This document shows positions 11,121 to 22,694 of a stretch of 64,000 nucleotides of DNA, piece by piece; position 1 is the first letter of the stretch; the number at the start of each line of letters is the position of its first letter. Under the pieces are notes generated by a model. It worked only from the letters and a program-made list of their open reading frames with translations, ran no database searches and was not told where the DNA came from. A program made the position numbers and the translations under genes. Source of the stretch: Pyrus communis (Eukaryota; Streptophyta; Magnoliopsida; Rosales; Rosaceae); contig NC_084817.1 of assembly GCF_963583255.1 (NCBI RefSeq), forward strand, positions 12,344,121 to 12,408,120, given 5' to 3'.

Positions 11121-11632
11121 CTACTTAACTAGAGCCATAACTTGTGCTGCATCTTGCCTCTTCCAGTACTCATCCGTGCTGCCTATATCAACCAAGTAAC
11201 ATCAAAAAACAAGAAACCCTCAAATGCATAGTAAAAAATACGAAAAACCATGTCACATATAAAAGCTTCAGACTGAATAACAACTTTCCAAAGCCAAATA
11301 TACCATTGGCTAATACATTAATTAGTACATATATAATTCAGTATTTGTTAATTCATAAAAATAGCCAATCACCTTCCAATCTAAACCTATTCGAAGTGAC
11401 AGCAGGTCACTTTCCATTCAAAGCAAAAATGGGTCTGTTTGAATCTGAACCAGATTAAATCCCCCTTTGATTATAACCCAAAAGAGAAAAAAGCTTAGTT
11501 CCCTTGTGTTTCAAAGAAACCCTAACCCTACAATTAATCACAAATTATTAACTAAATTAACCATTACAAGTTCTAAATTGTTACCATTTTACCTGGAACG
11601 AAGTGGAGAGGAAGGAATCTCATTGCACGCAT
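11121..11632 (-). CDS. putative two-exon gene for a 33-aa protein, unrecognised
   Basis: On the minus strand an ATG at 11630-11632 opens 40 coding bases ending CCAG, followed by GTAAAA (intron from 11592 down). The intron would end at TATAG, and exon 2 runs 11182 to 11121. The phases join exactly and give 33 residues beginning MRAMRFLPLHFVP, containing STDEYWKRQDAAQ and ending in VMALVK before TAG. The first part is hydrophobic and basic, the second charged. A pyrimidine-rich leader and a TATA-like tract stand upstream. I do not recognise the family. The gene model rests on splice logic alone and could be a remnant, or an internal exon could have been missed in the 409-bp intron. Confidence 0.35.
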
Positions 11633-11904
11633 TGAACTGAAGGGGAACTGGGGATGAGATGAGAGTAGAGGCCGACTGATTTGTAGATTCTGTATGAAGG
11701 GGAAGGATTTGCAGAGTTTGTGAGAATGTGTGAACTCGACTGAAGACTTGAGTTGAGACCCACCGATTCGCAGTGTGTGAGAAATTTGAAGGGGAAGGAT
11801 TTACAAATTCTATTTTTGCGTGAGAGTGAACTCGACTTGAGAATTGAGATGAGAGGTGAGAGAGACAAAGAGAGAGGGAAATAGAAAAATTTGGGGAAAA
11901 AAAA

Positions 11905-11942
<38 letters not shown>

Positions 11943-11945
11943 CCT
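11633..11945 (-). promoter_or_regulatory. CT-rich leader and TATA-like promoter region of the small gene
   Basis: Read on the minus strand, a (CT)n tract (11919-11942) is followed by an alternating TA tract (about 11905-11918) and then about 250 bp of C/T-rich leader before the ATG at 11632. The leader holds a degenerate direct duplication of about 100 bp (copies around 11700-11760 and 11800-11850, both with GTGAACTCGACTTGAG-like sequence). CT repeats near TATA are common in plant promoters; use here is inferred. Confidence 0.35.
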
Positions 11946-12065
11946 AGGGTGCTCGGTTCAATTGGGATAGGGAGAGCCAGAGAGAGAGGAGAGGCGGAGG
12001 AATTGAGGAAAGGTTTGAATGGGGAAACACAGAGAGGCGGAATGAGGAGAGAGTGAGGCGTGAAG
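11946..12065. other. purine-rich upstream region
   Basis: A GA-rich stretch with repeats of AGAGAGGCGGA, between the small gene's promoter and a transposon fragment. No feature beyond composition. Confidence 0.3.
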
Positions 12066-12390
12066 ATTGAGGAAAGTGTTTTAAAACACTATTTTAAACA
12101 AAGGGCACAAAAAAACTACCTTTACTTTAATTATATTAAATTATAGGGCACAAAAGCCTTTATTGTGTGTCATTTAATTAATAAAAATAAAAAAAATTCT
12201 CTCTCTATCATTTAAAAGGACATTTCAAATTTTTGTAGGCACAATTACATGACACAAACTAATGTGCTTATTTGTTGGAGGGCACATTTGAGATATTTTG
12301 GTGCTCAATGGAACTTAAAAAGTCTTTGTGCTCAATGAAAATGCAAAGGGCACATATCAATTGTGCTCTTAGCCCATTTTTCTTGTAGTG
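12066..12390. mobile_element. CACTA-like transposon fragment, one end only
   Basis: The right end reads CATTTTTCTTGTAGTG, the reverse complement of a CACTACAAGAAAA-type terminus. The body carries repeated GGGCACA / TGTGCTC subterminal motifs. No matching left terminus was found, so it is a fragment or a deleted non-autonomous copy. It abuts a helicase-array promoter remnant. Confidence 0.55.
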
Positions 12391-12560
12391 GGGTTTATAC
12401 TTGGGAAAGATAATTTACCTATTTATGTTTATCAAGGGATACATTTTTGACAAAAAAAAAAAAAAAAAAAAAAGCTTAATAAAAAATTTGAAATTGTCTC
12501 TTTAAACTTTAATATTAGAAAGCCAAAAGTCAGTTTCTCAAGTCTTCACCAAAAAATAAA
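12391..12560 (-). pseudogene. RH32-like array: promoter/5' flank remnant (leftmost unit)
   Basis: GGGTTTATACTTGGGAAAG, then GGGATACATTTTTGAC, a poly-A run and TGTCTCTTTAAACTTTAATA match the upstream flank of the helicase units at 14040-14180 and 16440-16600. No coding part remains. It shows that the array once extended further left. Confidence 0.65.
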
Positions 12561-13196
12561 ATAAAAAAAATAAAAAATAAACTAAAAAACCCCTTAAACA
12601 AAAAATAAAATATTAGAAACTTAAACGGAGGTGTTCGACGGCGATTCCGCCGTTCCGGTGAGTTTCACCACCCACCACCACCCTTAGTCAACTCCCCTTG
12701 GACCCAGGAACAAGACCCATCAGGTTGTAGGGGCGTTGGAACATCGAGGAAGTCGAATTGAAGAACACCCACCTTAGGGTTTCGGCAGTTTGTGGCTAGT
12801 TTGGGATGTTTTCTGACCAAATTGGCCTTGGCCGCAGGTATAAAGGTTTACTCTACTTGTTGAGATCTTCATTCTTGTGAAATTTGAAAATTTTTGGAAA
12901 AAGTCGAATTTTCCGATATGTAACATTTGATTTATGAAATGTTGTTGGTTAAGTATATTTTTGATAAGGTCCGTCACTTGAATATTCTAACAATTGACGA
13001 TCTTACCATTGAATTGACACCAAATTTTAGTATGCTATTGTAGATATTGTTTGTTATTGTAGATATTGTTTACGGACCTTAGGGAATTACTAGTGAAAAT
13101 CTCGTAGTGGGGTCTATATTGGTTTGTTAGCGACTTGAATATATGAAATATGATTATTATCTTAATTTCTTATATTAGTATCATTTGTGAATATGA
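12561..13196. other. unassigned repeat-like sequence, possibly an old LTR piece
   Basis: It holds CGACGGCGATTCCGCCG and a segment with TATAAAGG, which resemble plant LTR U3/R sequence, and a 21-bp tandem duplication (TATTGTAGATATTGTTTG..., 13033-13075). No termini or coding motifs could be fixed. Confidence 0.3.
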
Positions 13197-13664
13197 CACT
13201 ACTACAAAATTATTTATAACTGGCGGTCCAAAAACCAACAACAAACGTATATTTTTCCGATGGAAAATAGATGCAGTGGCTGATATAATAAGCTACAGAA
13301 ATGCCAGTGTCAGGAAATGAATTTTTCCGACAGAAAATACTCTAAAACTAACAGAAATTGTGTCGGATATAAGCGACAAAGAATATATTAATAATGAATA
13401 AATAAGAGCAGTTTTGTCAGCTAAAACCGACAGAAAATACTAAAAACCGACAGAACTTCTGTCGGATATAATCGACAGAGCATTATTCTTGTCGGATAAA
13501 ACCGATAGAAAATATATTAATAATTAAAAAAAATATAAACAACACCTTTATGCATTTTCCATATCCCATTCACTGCATTTTCCATATTCACATCAAGATC
13601 AGACTTTCACATTCCATTATAATCACTCAATCACAGCATCGTTTGTTTCTACCTGCACACATTC
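13197..13664. mobile_element. CACTA transposon left end, truncated
   Basis: Starts CACTACTACAAAA and carries CACTA-style subterminal repeats of the form GTCGGATATAA-CGACAGA / AACCGACAGAAAATAC in both orientations. The right half is missing and the sequence runs straight into helicase copy A. The terminus resembles that of the large CACTA element at 42124-47220. Confidence 0.65.
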
Positions 13665-14180
13665 ACAAACCTAGTGGCATTGACATAGTGCAAAAGAGGG
13701 TGGGGTAGCTGATGCGACTGATAGGGGCGTGTAAGGGCAAATCGAGAAGAGACATGGGGTTGGAGCCTCATTCGGGTTGTTAGGATTCAATCCACGAAGC
13801 TTGATTTCTTGGAGCTCGTCCGAGAGTTTGGATGCTCTTTGATTTTGGGTTTCTCATTATGACTTGGTTGTGTTTCAACTTTAGACTGTGGATAGATGAG
13901 GGGAGAAAGATTCTAGAGAGAGAGGTAAGGTCTTAGAGCAGGTGAATGTAGGGATTAGGTTTTCTGTTTGGTGTTTGATGTTTGGTGAAGGTAAATAATA
14001 GGGTTTGAGTTTGGGAGATTGACGACTAAGTAATTAGGTTTATGTTTAGGAAAGGTAATTTACGTGTTTATATTGATTATGGACTAAGGGACACATTTTT
14101 GACGGAATAAAAGATTAATGGACACATTTGAAATTTGTCTCTTTAAACTTGAGTATTAGAAAGCTAGAAATCAATTTTGG
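13665..14180 (-). pseudogene. RH32-like helicase copy A, 5' end only
   Basis: Minus strand. The ATG at 13855-13857 gives MRNPKSK, then in another frame SWIESQQPE and SLPDLPLHAP-type sequence, matching the N-terminus of plant RH32 (DBP4/DDX10 family). The copy is cut off at 13665 before the Q motif. Upstream (13870-14180) is the conserved 5' flank shared with the other units. RH32 relatives act in ribosome biogenesis, releasing snoRNAs from pre-rRNA; this fragment cannot. Confidence 0.75.
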
Positions 14181-14370
14181 TATCTCAAGGCTTCATAAAA
14201 AAATAAAAAAATATATTTGGACAAAAAACCATAGCTCATGCAATAAATTATGAGGAAATTTGATAATAAATGAAATTGTCTAAATAAAAAAACAAATAAA
14301 TAGAAAAACAAAGTGATAATATGACAAATAAAAAAAAAAATTCAAAAAAATATATATATAATAAACACAA
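14181..14370. repeat. inter-unit spacer of the helicase array
   Basis: A-rich spacer containing AAATTGTCTAAATAAAAAA and short AT runs. The same spacer recurs between units near 16670, 19075, 26755, 29840 and 53860. Confidence 0.6.
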
Positions 14371-15856
14371 ATAGTTACAAACAAATGAGTTTCACCCCAC
14401 TACATTTGCATGTTGCAATTGCCCATTTGATTCTCCTCCAATAGTAGATTCAAAAGGATAAACATGAGATGAAACTGTAAAGAAATGGGTGATTTATGAG
14501 AAAGAACACAAACTGTAGATCAGAATAGGTTCCTTTGTTTCTTTGTTGTTCAACAGAGGACTTCTTGACATGAGATCTGCCCAGGTAAAAGTAAAAAAAA
14601 TCATTTTGAAGGTAACAAAATTAATACAACTGTGCAGTCATTTGATTTTTGATGTAGGTCAAATAGAACCAAGTCTCTGTTTGTCATTCTTCCTCACTCT
14701 TATACAACGAGAAGAAGTTTTTTCTTTTTTTCGGCCATCTTCCTGAATATGTTGATTTCGTTTAAAGAACAAAATGACTTACTATATATTTTTTTTTTAT
14801 ATAGTTTTATTTGTCTATATTTGCTGCACTAGATCTTCTTATTTGTTACTAAAATTGTTGAAATTCCGTATTATCAAAATATATCTGATGAGGCAGATAT
14901 ACGTTTGCTGCAAATTAATAGAAATAGTTGTCACAGACTTCTCATGCACACTAATAATGAACTCTGGATCCTTCAACTAGAGAGTTGCAAGATCCTTAAC
15001 ATCTTTTGGATGAGGTACTAAGAAGTGAAAGATTTGCCTGTCTTTGGTGGATCTTTAATGATTAACTCCACTATTGGCTTAAAACTTGCATCATTGAGCA
15101 TACGATCTGCCTTGTCAAGGACCAAAACCTATTCCCAGGCTGTAATAATCCGTCCAAATCTGCAGAAAATATAGGAATGAAATTTACATGGCACGGCTGC
15201 ACCGTTATTGTAACATCCGGCTCCACTATTACAACATTAAGTGAACTTTGGACAGTAGGATGCTAGTGAAATTGATTTTGTGTTGCATGATGTTGATTAA
15301 GGCATATTGAATTTAAGATGTTAAGTGAGGCTGAAATCAAAATCATATTACAGATAGATAATAAAGTAGGCATGAAGTTCTTAACAAAAATAATGATCAA
15401 CTTAATTCATGTGTTGAAGAAGCTGGCCAGGCGTGCATACAAATATGTTGAGCTTATTTGTGTACTCGCTCTCTTCTTTGACACTCTTTCGACCGCTGAT
15501 TAGAAGACCATCACTAAAATCATGGTGCTTTCCAACCGAATTCAACACAAGAAAAGTTTGAACAACTAATTCCCTTGTTGGAGATAGTACGATGCCGCCC
15601 ACACCAGCTTCACGACACCATCTCTGTACAATTTTTCCAAAAGCTAAAAAGGAAAAGGTCACTAAACTCACAATGATTTTAATATTTTTGTTTTCTTTTT
15701 AACAATTTCTAACGTGCTCAATTTTCAATTGGAATATACAATTGAATTCAAATTCCATGTTTAGCTATTTAGCTAGATATTGCTAAATAGCTAAATATTG
15801 CTTGCGTAAACACAATTTCTCTTCCTTAAAGCATAATATTGCTTGCGTAAACACAC

Positions 15857-15894
<38 letters not shown>

Positions 15895-16520
15895 AAACCC
15901 TAAAAATTTACCAATATAACGAAACCTAGAGTTTCCACGGATCCTGTCTTCAAAGCACTACGAGCGTCTCTGCCGCCTAGGGCATGGGACAAAGTTCTCC
16001 TCTGATTATCGGTCATTACGACGTACTTGAATTGGTGTAAGGCCTCCTTACTATTTTTGAAGATGGGCAACTGCTCAACTTAGTGGCTTCGGCATAGTGC
16101 AAAAAGAAGGTGGGGTTGTTGATGCGACCGATAGGGGCGTGTAAGGGCAAATCGGGAAGAGACATACGGTTGGAGTTGCATTCAGGTTGTTGGGATTCGA
16201 TCCATGAAGCTTGTTTTTGCGGAGCTCGTTCGAGAGTATCATTTGGATGCAGTATTTCTTTGATTTTGGGTTTCTCATTGTGGCTTGTTTGTGTTTCAAC
16301 TTTGCACTGTGAATGGATGACGGGAGACAGATTCTAGAGAGAGAGGTAAGGTCTTAGAGAGAGCAGGTGAATGTAGGGATTAGGTTTTATGTTTGGTGAA
16401 GATAAACATCAGGGTTTGAGTTTTGGGAAATTGATAGCTAAGTCATTGGGTTTATGTTTAGGAAAGGTAATTAAGTTACGTGTTTATATTGATTAAGGAC
16501 TAAGGGATACATTTTTATAC
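14371..16520 (-). pseudogene. RH32-like DEAD-box helicase copy B, 5' half, degenerate
   Basis: Minus strand, the reference unit of the array. ATG at 16276-16278 (MRNPKSKKY). Exon 1 gives SWIESQQPE, a Q-motif region recognisable across frameshifts (KLEQLPIFK, YVVMTD, SHALGGRDA) and a ruined motif I in which the GKT lysine is gone (TGSVETL). After an intron with a poly-A run, exon 2 (about 15655-15420) reads GGIVLSPTREL (motif Ia) and VCTPGQLLQHM (motif Ib, Arg to Gln). Exon 3 (about 15130-14870) reads LVLDKADRML (DEAD changed to DKAD) and DPEF.SVHEKSV. Nothing equivalent to motifs IV-VI follows. The 14371-14780 segment is a conserved downstream block of unknown origin. Frameshifts and stops occur throughout. 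Confidence 0.85.
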
Positions 16521-16759
16521 GGAATAAAAGACTAATGGACACGTTTGAAATTGCCTCTTTAAACTCTAATATTAGAAAGCCAGAAGTCAATTTTGGTATC
16601 TCAAGGCTTCAAACGAAAAAAAAAAAAAAAAAACCCATGCAATAAATTATGAAGAAATTTGAAAATAGATGAAATTGTCCAAATAAAAAAAATAATAAAC
16701 AGAAAAACAAAGTGATAATATGATAAATAAAAAATAAATTTAAAAACTATATATAATAA
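16521..16759. repeat. inter-unit spacer of the helicase array
   Basis: Same spacer type as 14181-14370, with a poly-A run at about 16617-16633 and AAATTGTCCAAATAAAAAAA. Confidence 0.55.
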
Positions 16760-18880
16760 ACACAAACAGTTACAAACAAATGAGTTTCACCCCACTACAT
16801 TTGCACGTTGCAGTTGCCAATTTGATTATCCTCCAATGGTATATTCAAAAGGATAAACATGAGATACTGTAAAGATATGGCTAGTTTTGCGAGAAAGAAC
16901 ACAAAATGTAGATTAGAACAGGTTCCTTTGTTTCTTTGTAGTTCAGCGGATGACTTCTTGACATGAGATCTGCCCAGGTAAAAGTAAAAAAAAATCCTTT
17001 TGAAGGTAACAAAATTAATACAGCTGCGCAATCATTTGATTTGTGATGCATGTCAAATAAAAACAATTCATTGTTTGTCATTCTTCCTCACTCTTATACA
17101 TTGAGAAGCAGGATTTTTTTAATTTTATTTTTCTCTTTTTGGCCATCTTCCTAAATATGTTGATTCTGTCTAAAGAACAAAATGACTTATTTTAAATATA
17201 TATATATATATATAACTGTTTTTCTATTTAATTTTATATGTTTATATTTGCTGCGCTAGATCTTCTTATTTGTCACTAAAATTGCCGAACTTTTGTATTA
17301 TCAAAATATATGTAGCTCCTGTGATTTAAAAAACGTCTCTAGGTGAAGAGGAATAATGATATACGTTTGCTGCAAATTAGTGGGAGTGGTTGTCATAAAC
17401 TTCTCATGCACACTAATGAACTCTAGATCTTTCAAACAGAGAGTTGCAAGATCCTTAACATCTTTTGGATGAGTTACTGAGAAGAGAAAGATTTACCTGT
17501 TCCTTGATGGATCTTTAATGATTAACTCCACTGCTGGCTTAAAACTTGCATCATTGAACATACGATATGCCTTGTCAAGGACCAAAACATATAAAAGTCC
17601 GCCCAAATTTGCAGAAAATATAAGAATGAAATTTACACGGCACGGGTGCACCGTTACTGTAACATCATGCGCCAGTGTTACAACATCAAGTGAACTTTGG
17701 ACAGTAGGATGCAAGTGAAATCGATTTTGAGTTGCATGATGTTGATTAAGGCACATTGAATTTAAGATGTTAAATGAGGCTGAAATCAAAATCATATTAC
17801 TGATAGATAATAAAGTAGACCTGAAGTTTTGAACATAAATATTGTTCAACTTAATTCATGTGTTGAAGAAGCCGGCCAAGCGTGCAAACAAATATGTTGA
17901 GCTTATTTATGCACTCGTTCTTCTTTGACACCCTTTCGACCGACAGTTAGAAAACGAGCACTAAAATCATGGTGCCTTCCAACCGAATTCAACACAAGAA
18001 AAGTTTAAACAGCTAATTCCCTTGTTGGAGATAATAGCTGCCCTCACCATCATCACGACACCATCTTTGTACAATTTTTCCAAAAGTTAAAAAGGAAAAG
18101 GTAACTAAACTCACAACGACTTTAATATTTTTGTTTTCTTTTTAACAATTTCTAACGTGAATTTTCAACTTGAATATACACTCAAATTCAAATTCCATAT
18201 TTAGCTAAATATTGCTAAATAGCTAAATATTGCTTGTGTAAACACAATGTCTTTTCTTTAAAGCATAATATTCCTTGCATAAATACCAAAAAAAAAAAAA
18301 ACCTAAACCCTAAAAATTTACCAATATGATGAAACCTAAAGTCTCAAGTTCCCCTTTGACTATTGATCATTACAACGTACTTGAATTGGCGTAATGCGTC
18401 CTTAGTATTCTTGAAGATGGGCAGCTGCTCAAATCTAGTGGCATCGACATAGTGCAAAAAGAGGGTGGGGTTGCCGATGCAATTGAAGGGGCGTGTAAGG
18501 GCAAATCAGGAAGAGACATGGGGTTAGAGCCACATTCGGGTTGTTGGGATTTGAATCATGAAGCTTGATTTCTTGGAGCTAGTTCGAGATTATCATTTCG
18601 ATGCGGTATTTCTTTGATTTTGGGTTTCTCATTGTGGCTTTGTTGTGTTTCAACTTTGGACTGTGGATGGATAAGGGGAGACAGATTCTAGAGAGAGAGA
18701 GAAAAAAAGAAAGATAAGGTCTAAAGAGAGAAGGTGAAGGCAGGGATTAGGTTTTGTGTTTGGTGTTTGATGTTTGGTGAAGGTAAACAGTAAGGTTTGA
18801 GTTTAGAGAAATTGATGGCTAAGTCATTGGGTTTATATTTAGGAAAGGTAATTTACGTGTTTATATTGATTATGGACTAT
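16760..18880 (-). pseudogene. RH32-like helicase copy C, 5' half, degenerate
   Basis: Minus strand. ATG at 18630-18632 (MRNPKSKKY-type start). Exon 1 pieces lie between 18632 and about 18320 and include EQLPIF.NTK-like sequence. Exon 2 (about 18080-17840) keeps the PTREL region only across a frameshift (NKGIS-type reading). Exon 3 (about 17600-17340) reads LVLDKAYRMFNDASFKPAVE, motif II changed to DKAY. Same order, introns and spacing as copy B, with a (TA)n run near 17196 in the downstream block. Confidence 0.82.
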
Positions 18881-19144
18881 AAAGGACATGATTTTGACGG
18901 AGTAAAACACTAATGGACACATTTGTAATTGCCTCTTTAAATTCTAATATTAAAAAGCCAGAAGTTAAATTTGGTATCTCGAGGCTTCACAAAAAAATAA
19001 AAATAATAAAAATCAAGACAAAAACATAACTCAACAATAAATTATGAAGAAATTTGATAATGGATGAAATTGTCCAAATAAATAGAAAAACAAAGTGATC
19101 ATATGATAAATAAAAAATAAGTTTAAAAAATATATATATAATGA
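18881..19144. repeat. inter-unit spacer of the helicase array
   Basis: A-rich spacer, alignable with 14101-14370 (GTAATTGCCTCTTTAAATTC, then TGGTATCTCGAGGCTTCAC). Confidence 0.55.
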
Positions 19145-21268
19145 ACACAAACAGTTACAAACAAATGAGTTTCACCCCACTATATTTGCACGTTGCTGTT
19201 GCCAAATTGATTCTCCTCCAATGGTAGATTCAAAAGGATAAACATGAGATGAAGTTGTAAAGAAATGGGTAGTTTTGCGAGAAAGAACACAAACTGTAGA
19301 TCAAAATAGGTTCCTTCGTTTCTTGTAGTTCAACGGATGACTTCATGACATAAGATCTGTCCGGGTAAAAGTAAAAAAATATCATTTTCAAGGTAACAAA
19401 AATAATATAGCTGCAATCATTTGATTTGTGATGCAGGTCAAATAGAAACAAGTCTATGTTTGTCATTCTTCCTCATCTTAAACATTGCGAACAAGTTTTT
19501 TCTTCTTTTTGGCCATCTTCTTGAATATGTTGATTTCGCTTAAAGAACAAAATGACTTACTACATTTTTTTTTTCTATTTAGTTTTATATGTCTATATTT
19601 GGTGCACTCGATCTTCTCATTTGTTACTAAAATTTTCGAAATTTCGTATTGTCACAATATACGTAGCTCAAGTGATTTAGAAAACGTTTCACAATGAAGA
19701 TGAACAACGATATATGTTTGCTGCAAATTGGTAGGAGTGGCTATCATAGACTTCTCATGCACACTGATGAACTCTGGATCATTCAAACATAGAGTTGCAA
19801 GATATTTAACATTTTTTGGATGAGTTATTGAGAAGAGAAAGATTTGCATGTTCTTTGGTGGATCTTTATTGATTAACTGCACTGTTGGCTTAAATCTTGT
19901 ATCACTGAGCATACGATCTGCTTTGTCAAGAACCAAAACTTGTTCCCTGGCCGTAGAAGTCCACCCAAATCTAAAAAAAAAAATATAGGAATGAAATTTA
20001 CATGGCACTGGTGCACCGTATTGTGACATCCCACGCTATTGTTACAACATCAAGTGAACTTTGGACAATATGATGCAAGTGAAACTGGTTTTGAATTGCA
20101 TGATGTTGATTAAGGCACCTTGAATTTAAGATGTTAAGTGAGGCTGGAATCAAAATCATATTACTAATAGATAATAAAGCAGACCTAAAGTTCTGAACAG
20201 AAATAATGTTTAACTTAATTCATGTTTGAAGAAGCCAGCCAGGCGTGCAAACAAATATGTTGAGCTTATTGCGTTTCTTCTCTTCTTTGATGCCTTTTGG
20301 ACCGCCGGTTATAAGACAAGCACTAAAATCATGATGCTTTCCAACCGAATTTGAAGAAGAAAAGTTTGAACCGTTAGGTTCCTTGTTGAAGATAGTACAA
20401 TGCCGTCCACACCATCCTCATGACACCATCTCTCTTTGTACAATTTTTCTATAGGCTGAAAAGGTAAAGGTAACAAAACCTATAACGACTTGAACATTTT
20501 TGTTTTCTTTTTCACAATTTCTAACGTGCTCAATTTTAACTACTCGAATTCATATTCTATATTGACCTAGATTAATTTAAACTATAAAGCATAATATTGC
20601 GTGTAAACCAAAAAAAAAAAAAAAAAAAAAACCCTAAAAACTTACAGTATAATGAAAGCTAGTCTTCCCGAATCTAGTCTTGGAAGCACCGCGAACATCT
20701 CAGCTGTAGGCCATGGGGCAAAGTGCCTCTTTGAATAGCTATCATTACAATGTAGTTGGATTGGCGTAAGACATCCTTAGTATTCTTGGAGATGGCCAGC
20801 TGCTCGGACCCAGTGGCACCTATGTATCATGAAAAGAGGGTGGGGTTGTTGATGTGATCGGTAAAGGCACATGAAGACAAATCGAGAAGAGGCATGGGGT
20901 TGGAGCCGCATTCAGGTTGCTGGGTTTCGATCTACGATTTTAGAAGCTTGATTTCTTGGAGCTCTTCGGAGAGTTTCATTTGGATGCGGTATTTATTTGA
21001 CATGGGTTTTCTCATTGTGGCTTGGAAGTGTTTCAACTTTGGACTGTGGATGAATGAGGGGAGACAGATTCAAGAGAGAGGCAAGGTCTTAGAAAGAGCA
21101 GTGAAGGTAGAGATTAGGGTTAATGTTTAATGAAGGTAAGGAGTAGGGCTTGTGTTTGGGGAAATTGACTGCTAAGTCGTTGGGTTTATGTTGGGAAAGG
21201 TAATTTACGTGTTTATATTGATTATGGACTAAGGGACACATTTTTTGCGGAAAAAAAAAAGACTAATG
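19145..21268 (-). pseudogene. RH32-like helicase copy D, 5' half, degenerate
   Basis: Minus strand. ATG at 21013-21015 gives MRKPMSNKYRIQMKLSEE and the best-preserved N-terminus (QEIKLLKS, a TAG in place of the family Trp, then IETQQPECGSNP). Exon 3 (19652-19960) is the longest open piece: LVLDKADRMLSDTRF, NMQIFLFSITHPKNVKYLAT (motif III SAT changed to SIT), DPEFISVHEKS and NLQQTYIVV. Exon 2 near 20240-20430 is frameshifted. The 5' flank ends at 21268, where a truncated gypsy element begins. Confidence 0.85.
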
Positions 21269-21610
21269 TTGGACACAGAGTCTGCACACTGAACACTGAG
21301 AGCGAGGGACTCTTGAACGGCCAACTCATCGGACCGTCCTGAAAGCAGCCTACTATCCTTAGGAGTGAGGAGGTTCCTAGCTACTATCGTAGCTGTTGTT
21401 GCATCCGTCATCATGGAGTCTTCACCTGAAAGAGGACCATTAGAAGATAAAAAAGAAGGGCGCCATACATTACCTTGATGGGGCGCAACCGGATCGCTGC
21501 TGAGACTCAAATCTAAGCAAAGGTTCGATGAGTTAGTCATTTTTCAAAGGTGTTCAAAGAGAAGGGGTGGATGGAGTTAATTCTCAAAGGGCCGGAGTCG
21601 ATTTTCAAGA

Positions 21611-22432
21611 ATGGGCAATCTTCAGAGTGTGTGTGTTGGGGTGATCGATACCTCTATAAAAAGCCAAGGCGTCGCGACCACCGATTTAAAAAGACGGAAT
21701 TTCCTGCGTAAATTACGGCGACGCTCCCTCGGCTTTTCAGAAAACGCATTCAACTTTGTCAAAAGATATCTGACAAAGTCGAAAACACGTGGAGGCCATC
21801 ATCGCAACTACACATCTTTAGCCGACAAGCGCAAAGTTCGGCGATGCTTTCTCTGCTTTTCAGAAAACGCGTGCAGCTTTGTCAAAAGGAGCCGCATCCG
21901 CACTACTACGTGTCGTTCAGAAAGCGAAGGGGCGTCGCTCAGAAATCAAAGAGGCGTCGTTCAGATATCGAAGAGACGTTTGTCGACAAGGGTAAAAGAA
22001 CAGTACCACCACTTGATATTATCTCTATATATGTCGACCTTCGTCTTTTATGGCAAGGCAGACCTGAAGAAAATGCCCAACTCTTCCTCACCTTTGAGGC
22101 CGCAAAGCCTTTTGAAATACTCATTTTTTTCTTTTTCCCCAAAGATGATACCAGATGCCTGGAGTACAGATGACCCAGGAGGAAACGGCAGATTGAAGCA
22201 TGTGCTGATTCATTCACCGCTTCTTCAAAAGCAAAGGTATCTCATATCATCAAGGTCAAAAGCAAAAGTATCTCATATCATGCTCTTTCCCTGTCTTTTT
22301 CTTTGTCCTTGTTCTTACTCACATGGCAAAGTGAAAGAAGCAATCAGCCGGCACTTGGAGTCAGTCTTTCGATCTGGAGCCAACTGCCTGGAATCTATTC
22401 CTGGTTGCTTACCTAGCGTTGCTCTCGAGTAG
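21611..22432 (+). other. unrecognised 273-codon open frame in the truncated element
   Basis: The frame is open but rich in Arg, Ser and Lys, and it contains an internal near-duplication (FSENAFNFVKR and FSENACSFVKR about 50 residues apart) that comes from a DNA-level repeat. Around 22004-22045 the DNA reads like a promoter (CTCTATATATGTCGACC). I see no known domain. Probably repeat DNA rather than a gene. Confidence 0.2.
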
Positions 22433-22593
22433 TCATCTTCAATGGAGCAAGTAAGGCAAGTGAAAATGATACATTGAAGCATGTGGAGACAAGCAACAAC
22501 TGCATATGCTGAGCTATCCTCTAACCCTCTTCAATACGAATTGGAAAGATTGAACAAAGAAACAGATAAAAGGAGGAAGCTCGGACCTTCGGG

Positions 22594-22694
22594 GGAGACC
22601 AAAAGAATCCTGCTGCCCAGTTCAAGAGTAGCACAAAGGAAAATCAACGAGTGGAGGAGACCAAAAGAATCCTCCAGCCCAGTTCAAGAGTAGC
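22594..22694 (+). repeat. direct repeat, about 39 bp, period 61
   Basis: GGAGACCAAAAGAATCCT...CAGTTCAAGAGTAGC occurs at about 22594-22631 and again at 22655-22694 with a few changes. Confidence 0.7.

Noticed and set aside
15857..15890. Poly-A run next to helicase exon sequence, as if from a processed pseudogene
   Set aside because: It lies inside an intron-like part of the unit, introns are kept, and similar runs sit in every unit; retroposition is not supported.
15890..15910. AAACCCTAAA, telomere-like sequence, recurring per unit
   Set aside because: Only single copies occur; it is not a telomeric array. It may be a plant telo-box motif but its position inside the unit does not allow a firm promoter call.
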